A stretch of 64,000 nt of DNA, taken from positions 1 through 64,000 of the forward strand of contig NZ_JAVHLD010000003.1 in NCBI RefSeq assembly GCF_031082295.1, given 5' to 3'. Source of the stretch: Humidesulfovibrio sp. (GTDB lineage: Bacteria; Desulfobacterota; Desulfovibrionia; Desulfovibrionales; Desulfovibrionaceae). The position numbers were made by a program, and so were the translations under genes. Under the pieces are notes generated by a model that saw only the letters and a list, made by a program, of their open reading frames with translations, was not told where the DNA came from and made no database searches. Positions 7,234 to 16,597 of this stretch are shown one piece after another (the stretch's first letter is position 1; the number at the start of each line of letters is the position of its first letter).

Positions 7234-9144
7234 TTGGCTGACACCAATATGTTCTCCCGCTTGCTGCAAAGCAGTCCCGCCTTAAGAGACAAAGATAGGC
7301 CTACTTCAGATATTCGAGTCGGAGCAGTCGAAGCTATCCTCAGGCTACTTGAGTTGCTCCCTCACGGAAACACGAAACGCTTTGCAGTCCAACTTTTCAG
7401 CATTACAGCTGTAGCCTGTGGAGAAACATTGCTTCTTTGGGCAGTGGCAATCTTCACGACTGCCATCATAACCCCTGCGCAGGTCCTACAGTCACATGCC
7501 TTCCAATACGCGCAAAAGTACATCCCCTTTATCCAGTCGCTCGGACCGGAGTCAGTCCTCCTGCTCTTGGGGATGCTCATGGTCGCGCTGGTATTCCTTA
7601 AGAATGCTCTTCGAGCGGTTACGCAGTACGCATACCTTCGTTTCCTTGCCGACGTCACAGGAAACCTAAGCAAGATGATGCTTGATGGTATCATGCGAAT
7701 GCCTTACGAGTGGCTACTCCGAGAAAATAGCGCCAACCTGTTAACAAAAATTCAGTTCGCCGCAAACTCAGGCACTTTCTTAAGCAACATCTTTCTTGCC
7801 GTCAGCGAAGCCGCCCTGCTATTGATTATGTTTCTATACCTCATCACGTTCCATCCACTTCTGACGATCATTTGCGTTGCCATACTCGGAATCCCAGCCT
7901 ATTTGACCGTCCGGTGGATGCGCAGAAGGCTGGACCACATCTCCATAATGGCCAGGGAACACAGACGTTCTTCCCTCAAGCACGCGATGGTTGCCATTCA
8001 GGGCATCAAGGACGTTAAGCTTTATGGCAAGGAGGCCGCATTTGGCAGACTTTTCGAAGTTGATGCCTTTGCCTTTCCGATGCTGCAAGCAAAACAGGAA
8101 ATGCTGGCCAATTTCCCGGGCTGGCTGCTGGAGACGTTTGGCTTTGTCATGCTCTTTTGCACCATGTTTTTCATGTATTTTATTCTTCACAGCCCAGCCG
8201 CAAGCGTCACCTCCACGCTCGCCATGCTCGCAGTGTTCACTTGGCGAGGCTTGCCAGCAACCATTCGCGTGGTCACCAGCGTGACAAAATTTCGCACAAC
8301 TCTGCCATACGTGCAGGAATCCCTTGAGCAGATGGAGCTAATTCACAAGTGGGCGCAGCAGGATACGGACTGGGCAGGCAATAATATCCCTCTCGTGATG
8401 AACGAAGGCCTGGCTCTGGATGCAATCTCGTTCCAGTACAAGGACAGTGTGTCCAAGGTGGTCGACAAAGTGAGCTTCTCCATCGCCAAGGGACAAACTA
8501 TTGGCATCGTAGGAGAATCTGGAGCAGGCAAGAGCACCCTCATGAACATCCTCATCGGACTGCTGAGGCCAACTGAAGGCATAATCCGCCTGGATGGAAC
8601 GCCACTTGGTGATGACGATTTGCGCTGCTTGAGAATGCAGTTCGGCTATGTTCCCCAATCACCATACATCCTCGACGCCAGCCTTGCAGAGAATGTCGCC
8701 TTCGGCGTTGAACTGACTAGTATAGACATGGAGCGCCTAAAACATGTCTGTTCACAGGCGGGCGTGGAGGCGTTCCTGAACGATCTTCCCGAAGGCTACC
8801 TGACCGTTATTGGGGAGCGCGGCGTCCGACTTTCCGGCGGCCAACAGCAGCGCATATGCATTGCGAGAGCGCTCTACAACCGCCCAAGCATTCTTCTCTT
8901 TGACGAGGCAACAAGTTCACTGGACTCGAAAAGCGAGCGCTTGATACAAGATACCATCGCAAGCTTAAAGGGTAGCGTGACAATGATCATTGTTGCCCAC
9001 AGACTCAGCACTGTCGAGAGCTGTGACAGGATTGTCTGGATACAGGACGGTCGGGTGAAGAGCTTTGGGACTGCGGAAAGCATATTGCATGAGTATAGAC
9101 GGGCTCTTCAAAGCGAGCCGGACTTGGTTCCCGGTGACATCTAG
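7234..9144 (+). CDS. ABC transporter (MsbA/PglK-like glycolipid flippase)
   Basis: A 636-residue half transporter. Several hydrophobic segments between about residues 50 and 320 form the membrane domain. The nucleotide-binding domain has Walker A GESGAGKST (427-435), signature LSGGQQQR (from 533), Walker B ILLFDE (Asp557-Glu558) and the H-loop in VAHRLS. Homodimers of this type flip lipid-linked oligosaccharides or lipid A across the inner membrane. As the only flippase-like gene seen in the locus, it is the natural candidate for exporting the glycan made here. The start is TTG at 7234, six bases after AAGGAG (7222-7227); ATG 7249 is a weaker alternative. Confidence 0.9.
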   Translation: MADTNMFSRLLQSSPALRDKDRPTSDIRVGAVEAILRLLELLPHGNTKRFAVQLFSITAVACGETLLLWAVAIFTTAIITPAQVLQSHAFQYAQKYIPFIQSLGPESVLLLLGMLMVALVFLKNALRAVTQYAYLRFLADVTGNLSKMMLDGIMRMPYEWLLRENSANLLTKIQFAANSGTFLSNIFLAVSEAALLLIMFLYLITFHPLLTIICVAILGIPAYLTVRWMRRRLDHISIMAREHRRSSLKHAMVAIQGIKDVKLYGKEAAFGRLFEVDAFAFPMLQAKQEMLANFPGWLLETFGFVMLFCTMFFMYFILHSPAASVTSTLAMLAVFTWRGLPATIRVVTSVTKFRTTLPYVQESLEQMELIHKWAQQDTDWAGNNIPLVMNEGLALDAISFQYKDSVSKVVDKVSFSIAKGQTIGIVGESGAGKSTLMNILIGLLRPTEGIIRLDGTPLGDDDLRCLRMQFGYVPQSPYILDASLAENVAFGVELTSIDMERLKHVCSQAGVEAFLNDLPEGYLTVIGERGVRLSGGQQQRICIARALYNRPSILLFDEATSSLDSKSERLIQDTIASLKGSVTMIIVAHRLSTVESCDRIVWIQDGRVKSFGTAESILHEYRRALQSEPDLVPGDI

Positions 9145-9157
9145 AAGAGTAAAGAAT

Positions 9158-10927
9158 ATGCGCAGACTTGTACTAACTCCCCTTCCGGAACTATCACCCG
9201 GACACTATGAGCCTGATGACGTTCTGCTCGGACCGTGGTGCTTGCATCGAGAGGGCTATGCTGTCGGCAAAGCCGAGGGGCTTACCCTTTTGCCAGAACC
9301 GCTGCGCGGTCTCAGCGAGCTGACGCAGGCGAACGACTATATCAATAGCTTACGCGACCGCCTATTGCTCGGCATTGCATCCTTTGCGAACCAGTTGCAC
9401 GGGGTGGATCACTCAGTGCGGTTTTGGAAAATCATCTGCAACTCTTGGCTTAGGGAGTGGGTTTCCCTGTCCTACGACCTCTACAAGAGGCTACTTTCGT
9501 CCCAAGCTTTCGGCCCAATGAAGACTTATATTTTTGAACGCCACGCTTTCCGTTTTGGGACCTACCTGGATTTTATGCTTTCACTTCGAAATCACGGCCC
9601 CTGGAGCTTGCTCGTCTCCGACATAATAAGATGCTCCGACGCCTTCGGCTGGCTACACTATACCGAGGTGCCGATCAATGACATCCGAAAAGCCGAGCTC
9701 CCCGAGCCAGGTGCTTCTCGCAAATTGATTGATACTCGTGCCCCAGATGGGATCGTCGCGAAAGTCTCTCGATACGGGAAAGATAGAGCTCGCTGCCGCA
9801 TCGACCATGTTCATGGCATTTCCTCAAAGCATGAGTTGTTCTTTCTCTTGACGACTGACCCTTGCTGTTTTCTCCGGACAAGGACAGTCATGCACAAGGT
9901 CTTCGACTCAAAAGAAAAGGATATTGACGCAATTCCGTTGAGGTTTGATCCAGAAAATGATTTTGAACATACCATCTTTGCGCTATTGAAGCAGTATCTG
10001 CCCTGCAAATTGTTGCGCTACGAGATTTTTTCATTTTCACGGCGCTGTACCACGATAAGTGCACTAGATTATACGCAACAAGAGAAAGAGTATTACTATG
10101 CTCACCTTCTTGATCAAGGTGGGGAATGGATTGGCGCACAGCATGGGTGCGGCTACGGCATGGAGAGGCTCCCCGACCCACTTGGCGAGACAGAATTCGT
10201 GGACAACCTCATTACCTGGGGGTGGAATCACGATCGCCCAGGCAAGGCATATTTCCCCTTGCCAGCTCCTAGCCTCGCTTGGCTGCCCAAAAGCAATCCA
10301 TCTAACCGTGACAAATTGCTGCTGATATCCTCACATCTATCGTCTCTGTACACTCCCAGGATGGACCTTCGGGAAAACATGGTGCACTACATAAACAGTA
10401 GCGTGGCGAAGCGGAAGGCTTTTCTTCGTGCCCTCAGTAAGGACATCCTCAATGCATGCGTTTACCGCCCTTTCTTCACCCAAAAAACGCCTGAGGACAT
10501 CGTCACGCCCCTCCGCAACGCCTTCCCGGAACTCACAGTTCGCTCGAATAACGACATCTCTTTCCACGGTGCCTTGGAAAGCACAAAGCTCATGGTCGGT
10601 GACCAATTCGGGACGACTTTCCTGCAGGCGATGGCCATGGATGTGCCCTGCATTGTCGTTTATAACCCGGCTCACAATGCGTATACTGATGAATTCAACA
10701 AGGCTTTGGAGGAACTCGCCCGCGTAGGGCTGGTCTTTACCTGTCCCGAACGTGCCGCAGAATACGTCAATGCGGTTTGGCCAGAGCTGTACGCTTGGTG
10801 GCAAGAGCCTACGAGGCGCCTAGCGGTGAAGGATTTCTGCCGGACCTGGGCCTGGAGAAAAAACGATTGGTATGTGGACTGGCAGCGTTTTATTAGGAGC
10901 CGCATTGTAGGGGAGGGCGCCCAATGA
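9158..10927 (+). CDS. Putative O-antigen-locus transferase (LIC12162-type)
   Basis: A 589-residue soluble protein resembling the LIC12162-type putative transferases of O-antigen loci. The opening, LVLTPLPELS followed by a GPWCL motif, is characteristic of that family. The C-terminal region has a GT-B-like feel: LMVGDQFGTTFLQAMAMDVP and a CIVVYNP segment, which would bind a nucleotide donor. Substrate is unknown. The ATG at 9158 lies 13 bases after the flippase stop with only a weak purine-rich site; the frame is open further upstream inside the flippase gene. It overlaps the next gene by four bases (ATGA). Confidence 0.7.
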   Translation: MRRLVLTPLPELSPGHYEPDDVLLGPWCLHREGYAVGKAEGLTLLPEPLRGLSELTQANDYINSLRDRLLLGIASFANQLHGVDHSVRFWKIICNSWLREWVSLSYDLYKRLLSSQAFGPMKTYIFERHAFRFGTYLDFMLSLRNHGPWSLLVSDIIRCSDAFGWLHYTEVPINDIRKAELPEPGASRKLIDTRAPDGIVAKVSRYGKDRARCRIDHVHGISSKHELFFLLTTDPCCFLRTRTVMHKVFDSKEKDIDAIPLRFDPENDFEHTIFALLKQYLPCKLLRYEIFSFSRRCTTISALDYTQQEKEYYYAHLLDQGGEWIGAQHGCGYGMERLPDPLGETEFVDNLITWGWNHDRPGKAYFPLPAPSLAWLPKSNPSNRDKLLLISSHLSSLYTPRMDLRENMVHYINSSVAKRKAFLRALSKDILNACVYRPFFTQKTPEDIVTPLRNAFPELTVRSNNDISFHGALESTKLMVGDQFGTTFLQAMAMDVPCIVVYNPAHNAYTDEFNKALEELARVGLVFTCPERAAEYVNAVWPELYAWWQEPTRRLAVKDFCRTWAWRKNDWYVDWQRFIRSRIVGEGAQ

Positions 10928-11616
10928 GTGCTTCTGGCCCTATCATCGCCATTGTCCAGGCGCGCATGAGTTCCAGCCGCCTGCCTGGCAAGTCCCTTGC
11001 GCTTATCCAGGGCAATCCGCTTCTGGCATATCTCTTCGAGAATCTTAAGCTTAGCGCCAGCCTGGACGCAGTTGTCCTGGCCACATCATCAGCCCCCTCG
11101 GATGATCCACTCGCCGCGCTGGCATCAAGGCATGGCGTTCAGGCCGTGCGCGGTGATCTGATGGATGTTTCGGCGCGCTTCCTGCGAGCCATCATCGCCC
11201 ATCCATGCCAAGCCTTTGTGCGCATCTGTGGTGACAGCCCCTTGCTGGACCCCCGGCTGGTAGACGAGGCAATAACCCTGTATCGTCAGGGTGGTGCGGA
11301 CTTGGTGACCAATGTGCTCCGACGCACCTACCCCAAGGGCCAGTCCGTGGAAGTTATAAATACCCAAGCGTTCCGCCGCGCCGAGGCTGCTATGACCGAT
11401 CCCATGGATCGTGAACATGTGACCCGGTACTTTTACACCCGAGCGGACGAGTATCGCATCCGCTCCTTCGAATCAGGTGGCAAGTTTGGCGCGGTAAATT
11501 TCTGCGTGGACACCGCCGAGGACCTGGAGCGCATCTCTGCACTGATTGCGCGCTTTGTGCCGGGTGCTCGTCGGCCTAGCTGGCGCGAGCTGGTGGCGAT
11601 GGAAGGCTACGAATGA
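10924..11616 (+). CDS. SpsF-like cytidylyltransferase
   Basis: A 230-residue nucleotidyltransferase of the SpsF/acylneuraminate cytidylyltransferase type. The N terminus carries IVQARMSSSRLPGKSL (CTP-binding loop), then LATSSAPSDDPLAALA, and RICGDSPLLDP (metal/nucleotide site). Such enzymes are expected to activate a sugar acid or related sugar with CTP. The start ATG overlaps the preceding stop and its own stop overlaps the next start, so it is coupled in a six-gene set ending with a NeuB-type synthase. It probably provides the activation step of that pathway, though the substrate cannot be read from sequence. Confidence 0.8.
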   Translation: MSASGPIIAIVQARMSSSRLPGKSLALIQGNPLLAYLFENLKLSASLDAVVLATSSAPSDDPLAALASRHGVQAVRGDLMDVSARFLRAIIAHPCQAFVRICGDSPLLDPRLVDEAITLYRQGGADLVTNVLRRTYPKGQSVEVINTQAFRRAEAAMTDPMDREHVTRYFYTRADEYRIRSFESGGKFGAVNFCVDTAEDLERISALIARFVPGARRPSWRELVAMEGYE

Positions 11617-12632
11617 ATAAGAGACTCCAGGTTGGCGTCATCGGGCTGGGCATCGGCATGCAACACGCCCGCGCAGTGGCCGCGCACCCCGGTGCGGAGC
11701 TGGCCATGCTCTGCGACCTTGCGCCAGAAAAACGCGCCCAGGCTGCCGCGGAATTTCCCGACACGCCTTTCGTGCCAAATGCAGAGGAACTGCTGGCCGC
11801 CGATTTGGATGTGGTGAGCATCGCCTCCTTCGATGACGCTCACTATCTCCAGGCCCGCAAGACCATTGAAATGGGTCGCCATGTGTATTTGGAAAAGCCC
11901 CTGTGCCTGCGCGAATCCGAAACGAGGGAACTGGCCGCGCTGTTGCGCGCCCACCCTGACGTGCGGCTCTCCTCCAACCTTGTGCTGCGTACCTGCCCGC
12001 GCTTCGTGCGGTTGAAGCAGGAGATGGACGCGGGCGCCTTGGGTTTCGTGTACCACCTTGAGGCCGACTACCTCTGGGGGCGCTTGGCGAAGCTCACCGA
12101 AGGCTGGCGTGCGGAGATGGAGCATTATTCCATTATTCTAGGCGCGGCCGTGCACATGGTCGACTTGGCGCTCTGGCTCACCGGCCAGCGGCCCGTGTCC
12201 GTGGCGGCCTTGGGTTCGAACTTCGCCACGGGTGGCACAAGGCAGCGGCACAATGACTTTGCGGTGCTGCTCATGCGCTTTCCAGGCGGTCTTTCGGCCA
12301 AGATTGCGGCCCACGGCGGCTGCACTCATCCGCATTTCCACCGCCTGGCCGTGTACGGCACCCAAAAAACCTTTGCGGGCGAACTGCCGGGAGCGTATTG
12401 GCTGGACTCCAGCGACGCGACAATGCCGCCGAGAGTGGAAAACGCGGCCTATCCTGGCCGCGAGGAGCGCGGGCAGGCCCTGGCGAGTTTTATCGACACG
12501 TTGAACGGCGTTGTCTCCAGGCCACTGGTGGACGAGGCCGCCGCCTTCGCCGCCATGAGCGTGTGCCACGCTGCGGAGAGGGCTATTGAAACCGGGCGCG
12601 AATGCGCCGTGGACTACTTTTGGGATGCATGA
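11613..12632 (+). CDS. Gfo/Idh/MocA-family oxidoreductase
   Basis: A 339-residue NAD(P)-dependent dehydrogenase. The Rossmann start VGVIGLGIGMQHARA is followed by the family's EKPL motif (in GRHVYLEKPLCL) and a substrate-domain histidine region (GAAVHMVDLALWL). Family members oxidise or reduce sugar hydroxyls, often C3 of a nucleotide sugar before transamination. It lies directly before a DegT aminotransferase, which supports making a keto sugar for amination. Four-base ATGA overlap with the gene before; its stop overlaps the low-probability ATG of the next. Confidence 0.88.
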   Translation: MNKRLQVGVIGLGIGMQHARAVAAHPGAELAMLCDLAPEKRAQAAAEFPDTPFVPNAEELLAADLDVVSIASFDDAHYLQARKTIEMGRHVYLEKPLCLRESETRELAALLRAHPDVRLSSNLVLRTCPRFVRLKQEMDAGALGFVYHLEADYLWGRLAKLTEGWRAEMEHYSIILGAAVHMVDLALWLTGQRPVSVAALGSNFATGGTRQRHNDFAVLLMRFPGGLSAKIAAHGGCTHPHFHRLAVYGTQKTFAGELPGAYWLDSSDATMPPRVENAAYPGREERGQALASFIDTLNGVVSRPLVDEAAAFAAMSVCHAAERAIETGRECAVDYFWDA

Positions 12633-12637
12633 GGTGA
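12631..12637 (+). promoter_or_regulatory. Ribosome-binding site that sets the aminotransferase start
   Basis: GAGGTGA sits five bases before GTG 12643. It favours that codon over the earlier in-frame ATG at 12625, which has no such site. Confidence 0.6.
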
Positions 12638-12642
12638 CCTTC

Positions 12643-13794
12643 GTGAAACGAGTCGTTCCTTTTGGCAAGCCCATCCTGGGCGAGGCGGAACAGCAGGCCG
12701 TGCTTGAGGTTCTTGGCGGTCCCGTGCTGGTTCACGGCCCCCGCGTGAAGCAGTTCGAGGCTGATTTTGCGGCCTGGACCCAATCTCCGCACGCCCTTGC
12801 CGTGGGTTCCTGTACAGCCGGGCTGCACCTGTTCTGGTTCGACCTGGAAATTGGCCCCGGCGACGAAGTCATCGTGCCGGCCCAGACGCATTCGGCCACG
12901 GCCCACGCCGTGGAGTACACCGGTGCGTCCTGCGTGTTCGTGGACTGCGAGCAAAGCACCGGCAACATCGACGTCGACGCCCTTGCCGCCGCGGTGACCC
13001 CGCGCACCCGGGGCATCAGCCTCGTGCACTTCCTGGGCCTGCCCGCGGACATGGACGGCATCAACGCCGTGGCGAAAAAGCACTGCCTGCCAGTGCTGGA
13101 GGACTGTGCCCTATCCATCGGCGCCACCTACAAGGGCGTGCACACCGGCCTTCTAGGCGATGCCGGGGCCTTCTCCTTCTACCCCGTGAAGCACATGACC
13201 ACGGCCGAGGGCGGCATGTTCATCACCCAATATGAGGATCTGGCGGCGCGCATCACCAAGAAGCGGGCCTTCGGCGTCGACCGGGTGGTGGGCGAACGCA
13301 GCGTGCCCGGCGTGTACGACGTGACCATGCTTGGCTACAACTACCGCATGAACGAGATCGAGGCCGCCATCGGCATCGAGCAGTTGAAGCGCATGGACGG
13401 CTTCCTGGCTAGGCGCCGGGAGAACTTCGCCGCGCTTTCGGCCGGGCTAGCGGAACTACCGGAACTCACGGTGCTGGCCTCCGGTGGCGATGACGAGATC
13501 AAGGGCAGCCACTACTGCCTGTCCGTGGTGCTGCGCGAGTCCCTACGACCGCTGCGCTTCGAGTTGGTCAAGGCCTTGAACGCCTTGGGCGTGGGCACCA
13601 GCGTGTATTATCCCCGCCCTGTGCCGCACATGAGCTACTACCGGAACAAGTACGGCCACGAAGAGGGGAGCTTCCCCAACGCGGCGGCCATCAGCTACGG
13701 GTCCATCGCGCTGCCTGTGGGGCCGCACCTGGACCTGGATGACATGGCCTACATGGTTGACGCAATGAAACAGGCTCTCAGCGAGGTGCAATAA
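12643..13794 (+). CDS. DegT/DnrJ/EryC1/StrS-family sugar aminotransferase
   Basis: A 383-residue PLP-dependent aminotransferase. The opening VPFGKPILGEAEQQAVLEVL, VGSCTAGLHL, the DEVIVPAQTHSATAHAV block, LEDCALSIGATYKG and Lys183 in FSFYPVKHMTTAEGGM (the PLP-linked lysine) are all typical. NYRMNEIEAAIGIEQL closes the core. It would transaminate a keto sugar, probably the product of the neighbouring Gfo/Idh/MocA dehydrogenase or of the epimerase/dehydratase. The chosen start is GTG 12643 for its ribosome-binding site; ATG 12625 would add six residues. Confidence 0.9.
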   Translation: MKRVVPFGKPILGEAEQQAVLEVLGGPVLVHGPRVKQFEADFAAWTQSPHALAVGSCTAGLHLFWFDLEIGPGDEVIVPAQTHSATAHAVEYTGASCVFVDCEQSTGNIDVDALAAAVTPRTRGISLVHFLGLPADMDGINAVAKKHCLPVLEDCALSIGATYKGVHTGLLGDAGAFSFYPVKHMTTAEGGMFITQYEDLAARITKKRAFGVDRVVGERSVPGVYDVTMLGYNYRMNEIEAAIGIEQLKRMDGFLARRRENFAALSAGLAELPELTVLASGGDDEIKGSHYCLSVVLRESLRPLRFELVKALNALGVGTSVYYPRPVPHMSYYRNKYGHEEGSFPNAAAISYGSIALPVGPHLDLDDMAYMVDAMKQALSEVQ

Positions 13795-14843
13795 TGATCC
13801 CCATCAAAGGCAGACGCATTGTCCTGGTCGGCGGGGCCGGATTCATCGGCCACAACCTAGCGCTCAAGCTCAAGGAACTCGGAGCCGAGGTGTCCATCAT
13901 CGATGGCCTGCAGGTGAACAACATTCTGGCATTCTCCTCCACGGAGACGAACATCCCCAACCGCGACTTCTACCTGGCGATTCTGAACCAGCGCCAGGAC
14001 CTGTTGCGCAAGGCCGGTGTGCCGGTGTTCATTCAAGACGCCCGAGACTATCACACCCTCGGACATCTTTTTGATAAGGTAAAGCCTCAAGTGGTAGTCC
14101 AACTGGCAGCGGTTTCACATGCCAACAAGTCCAACAAGGACCCCTTCTCCACCTTTGACCACAGCTTCCGCACCCTGGAGAACGCCCTGGACTGCGCGCG
14201 CGGCTACAGCGTCGAGCAGTTCATCTACTTCTCCTCCAGCATGATCTACGGCAACTTCCTGTCCGGTTCGGTCACTGAGGAGACGCACTGCGAGCCCATC
14301 GGCATCTACGGCGCGCTCAAGTTCGGCGGGGAGAAGCTTGTCATCGCCTACAACCAGGCCTTCGACATGCCCTACACCATCATCCGTCCCTCGGCCCTTT
14401 ACGGCGCCCGCTGCGTCAGCCGCCGGGTGGGCCAGATCTTCATCGAAAACGCCCTGCGCGGCACCCAGATCACTATCCAGGGCGACGGCTCGGACAGCCT
14501 GGACTTCACCTGCATCGATGACATGGTGGACGGCATGGTGGCGGTGATGACCAACAAGCAGGCCCTGAACCAGATCTTCAACATGACCTATGGCGAGGCC
14601 CGCACGCTCAAGCAGATGGCCGAGATCGTGCTGGAGCACTTCCCGGATGTCTCCATCAACTACGTACCCAAGGACAAGCTCATGCCCGACCGCGGCACCC
14701 TGTGCATGGACAAGGCCGAGCGACTGCTTGGCTTCAAGCCCTCCTGGCCGCTGGAGCGCGGTTTCCCCGAGTACATCCGCTGGTACAAGGAGATGATCAA
14801 GACGACTGGCATGGACGGCGAATTGCCGGTGACCTACGGCTAG
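13794..14843 (+). CDS. NAD-dependent sugar epimerase/dehydratase (extended SDR)
   Basis: A 349-residue extended short-chain dehydrogenase. The dinucleotide site VLVGGAGFIGHNLA, QLAAVSHANKSNKDP, the SSSMIYG serine region and the catalytic Tyr172-x3-Lys176 pair (YGALK) are visible, with IRPSALYGAR and DFTCIDDMVDGM later. The long insertion after the first strand (NNILAFSSTETN) is unlike ordinary GalE or PseB, so the exact reaction is uncertain. TAATG overlap with the aminotransferase places it in the same translationally coupled pathway. Confidence 0.88.
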   Translation: MIPIKGRRIVLVGGAGFIGHNLALKLKELGAEVSIIDGLQVNNILAFSSTETNIPNRDFYLAILNQRQDLLRKAGVPVFIQDARDYHTLGHLFDKVKPQVVVQLAAVSHANKSNKDPFSTFDHSFRTLENALDCARGYSVEQFIYFSSSMIYGNFLSGSVTEETHCEPIGIYGALKFGGEKLVIAYNQAFDMPYTIIRPSALYGARCVSRRVGQIFIENALRGTQITIQGDGSDSLDFTCIDDMVDGMVAVMTNKQALNQIFNMTYGEARTLKQMAEIVLEHFPDVSINYVPKDKLMPDRGTLCMDKAERLLGFKPSWPLERGFPEYIRWYKEMIKTTGMDGELPVTYG

Positions 14844-14852
14844 GAGCCTCGC

Positions 14853-15578
14853 TTGGACTTCTTTGCGCCAGACAACTTCCTCTCCGCGGTGATGGACCGC
14901 GCTGCCTTCTGGCTGGCAACGACGCCGTCCGAGGATCAGCGGCCCGCCTTTCTGGCGGCGTGCGCCGCGCGTCTGCGCGATCCACGCTTTTTCGGCACGG
15001 CCAAGGCTCCGGCCCAGGACCAGGCACGCCTTTCGCTGTTGCTGGATGCGGGATTTCGGCCTGTGGACGTCAGTTTGTCCCTGGCACGGGTGGTGCGGAC
15101 AGCCGGGGAGATTCCGCCGCAAGCTTGGCCCGGGCTTGTGCGCCTTGCACGGCCAGAAGATGAAGCCGACGTGCGGCGTATCTCAGCCACAAGCCTGACG
15201 ACCAGCCGTTTTCACCAAGATCCGGCCATCGGCCTGGATGTGGCGGCCCGGATCAAGGCCGAGTGGGCAGGCAACTACTTTTGCGGAAAGCGCGGCCAGA
15301 CCATGGCGGTGGCCGAGAAGGACGGCCGCGTGGCAGGTTTTCTGCTCTTTCTTTACTCCGGCCAGTCGCTGATCATCGACCTTTTGGCCGTGGACGCGCC
15401 CTTCCGTCGCCAGGGAGCTGCGGCGGCCATCATCGCCTTTGCCGAGGCCAATCTGCCCGGGTTCACCACCCTGGCCGTGGGCACCCAGGCGGCCAACACG
15501 GGCAGCGTGCGCTTCTACGAGTCCCTGGGCCTGCGTTACACGGGGTCCAGCTACGTGCTGCACGCCCACGGGGGGTAG
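14853..15578 (+). CDS. GNAT-family N-acyltransferase
   Basis: A 241-residue protein. The first 90 residues are variable, and the GNAT fold fills residues 100-240: VRLARPEDEADVRRI, then the acyl-CoA loop region (LAVDAPFRRQGAAAAII) and VGTQAANTGSVRFYESLGL. It would acetylate or otherwise acylate an amino sugar, as PseH and SpsD do in nonulosonic acid pathways. The start is TTG 14853, seven bases after AGGAG (14842-14846). Between epimerase and NeuB-type synthase, this is the position expected for the acylation step. Confidence 0.85.
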   Translation: MDFFAPDNFLSAVMDRAAFWLATTPSEDQRPAFLAACAARLRDPRFFGTAKAPAQDQARLSLLLDAGFRPVDVSLSLARVVRTAGEIPPQAWPGLVRLARPEDEADVRRISATSLTTSRFHQDPAIGLDVAARIKAEWAGNYFCGKRGQTMAVAEKDGRVAGFLLFLYSGQSLIIDLLAVDAPFRRQGAAAAIIAFAEANLPGFTTLAVGTQAANTGSVRFYESLGLRYTGSSYVLHAHGG

Positions 15579-15580
15579 CT

Positions 15581-16597
15581 ATGCGAATCGGTAAGCACGA
15601 CACCGCCAAGCGGGTCTTCATCATCGCCGAGGTGGGCAACAACCACGAGGGCGACTTCGGCCGCGCTCGGGAGATGATCGCGGCGGCGGCGCAGGCCGGG
15701 GCCGATGCTGTGAAGTTCCAGACCATCACTCCGGAGCGGCTGGTGTCCGCCCTGCAGACCGAGCGCATTGCCCAGCTGTCGCGCTTCAAGTTCAGCCAGG
15801 AGCAGTTCGCCGAACTGGCCGGGCTTGCCCAGGACAACGGCCTGCTGTTCATGTCCACGCCTTTTGACCTCGAAGCGGTGCGCTTATTGGCTCCGCTGGT
15901 ACCGGCCTTCAAAATCGCCTCGCCGGACAACACGTTCTTCCCGCTCATCGAGGCGGTGGCCTCCACGGGCAAACCCGTGCTGTTCTCCGCCGGGCTGTGC
16001 GACAGAACCGAGCTGGCCGCCAGCGTGGCCTTCCTTAAGTCCGCCTGGGGCGCGGGAGAGGCCTCCGACGTCTCGGACCGTCTAGCCCTGCTACATTGCG
16101 TCTCGGCCTATCCCACGCCGGACGACCAGGCCGGGCTTGCGGCCATTCCCAGGCTCTCCGGGTACGGCGCCACGCCGGGCTATTCCGACCACACCCTGGG
16201 CGTGGACGCGGCCGTGCTCTCCGTGGCCCTGGGCGCGCGCATTGTGGAAAAGCACTTCACCCTGGACAAGACCCGCGAGGGCTTCCGCGACCACCAACTC
16301 TCTGCAGACCCTGCGGACATGGCCGCCATGGTCCGGCGCATCCGCCAGGCCGAGGCCATGTTGGGCACGCCCCAGGTGTGCTGCGCCCCCTGCGAGGAAG
16401 CCGGACGAGTGGCCTACCGCCGGTCCATCGTGGCCGCTGTGGACCTGCCCCCTGGCACCGTGCTCGGGCCGGAGCACCTGGACTGGGTTCGCCCCGGCGG
16501 TGGCCTGCCTCCCGGACACGAGCGCGCGCTGATTGGACAGACCTTGCGCGCGGCCAAAAAGCGCGGCGAGCAAATCTTGGTGGAGGATGTAACCTGA
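15581..16597 (+). CDS. NeuB-type nonulosonic acid synthase
   Basis: A 338-residue member of the NeuB/SpsE/PseI/LegI family, enzymes that condense phosphoenolpyruvate with an amino sugar to give a nine-carbon 2-keto-3-deoxy acid. Signature segments: FIIAEVGNNHEGDF, GADAVKFQT, FMSTPFD, KIASPDN, HCVSAYPTP, GYSDHTLG, and EKHFTLDKTREGFRDHQLSADP. A C-terminal antifreeze-type (SAF) domain follows (RRSIVAAVDLPPGTVL to the end). It starts two bases after the GNAT stop. Which sugar it makes cannot be told from sequence, because no PseG or NeuC partner is in the window. Confidence 0.92.
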   Translation: MRIGKHDTAKRVFIIAEVGNNHEGDFGRAREMIAAAAQAGADAVKFQTITPERLVSALQTERIAQLSRFKFSQEQFAELAGLAQDNGLLFMSTPFDLEAVRLLAPLVPAFKIASPDNTFFPLIEAVASTGKPVLFSAGLCDRTELAASVAFLKSAWGAGEASDVSDRLALLHCVSAYPTPDDQAGLAAIPRLSGYGATPGYSDHTLGVDAAVLSVALGARIVEKHFTLDKTREGFRDHQLSADPADMAAMVRRIRQAEAMLGTPQVCCAPCEEAGRVAYRRSIVAAVDLPPGTVLGPEHLDWVRPGGGLPPGHERALIGQTLRAAKKRGEQILVEDVT

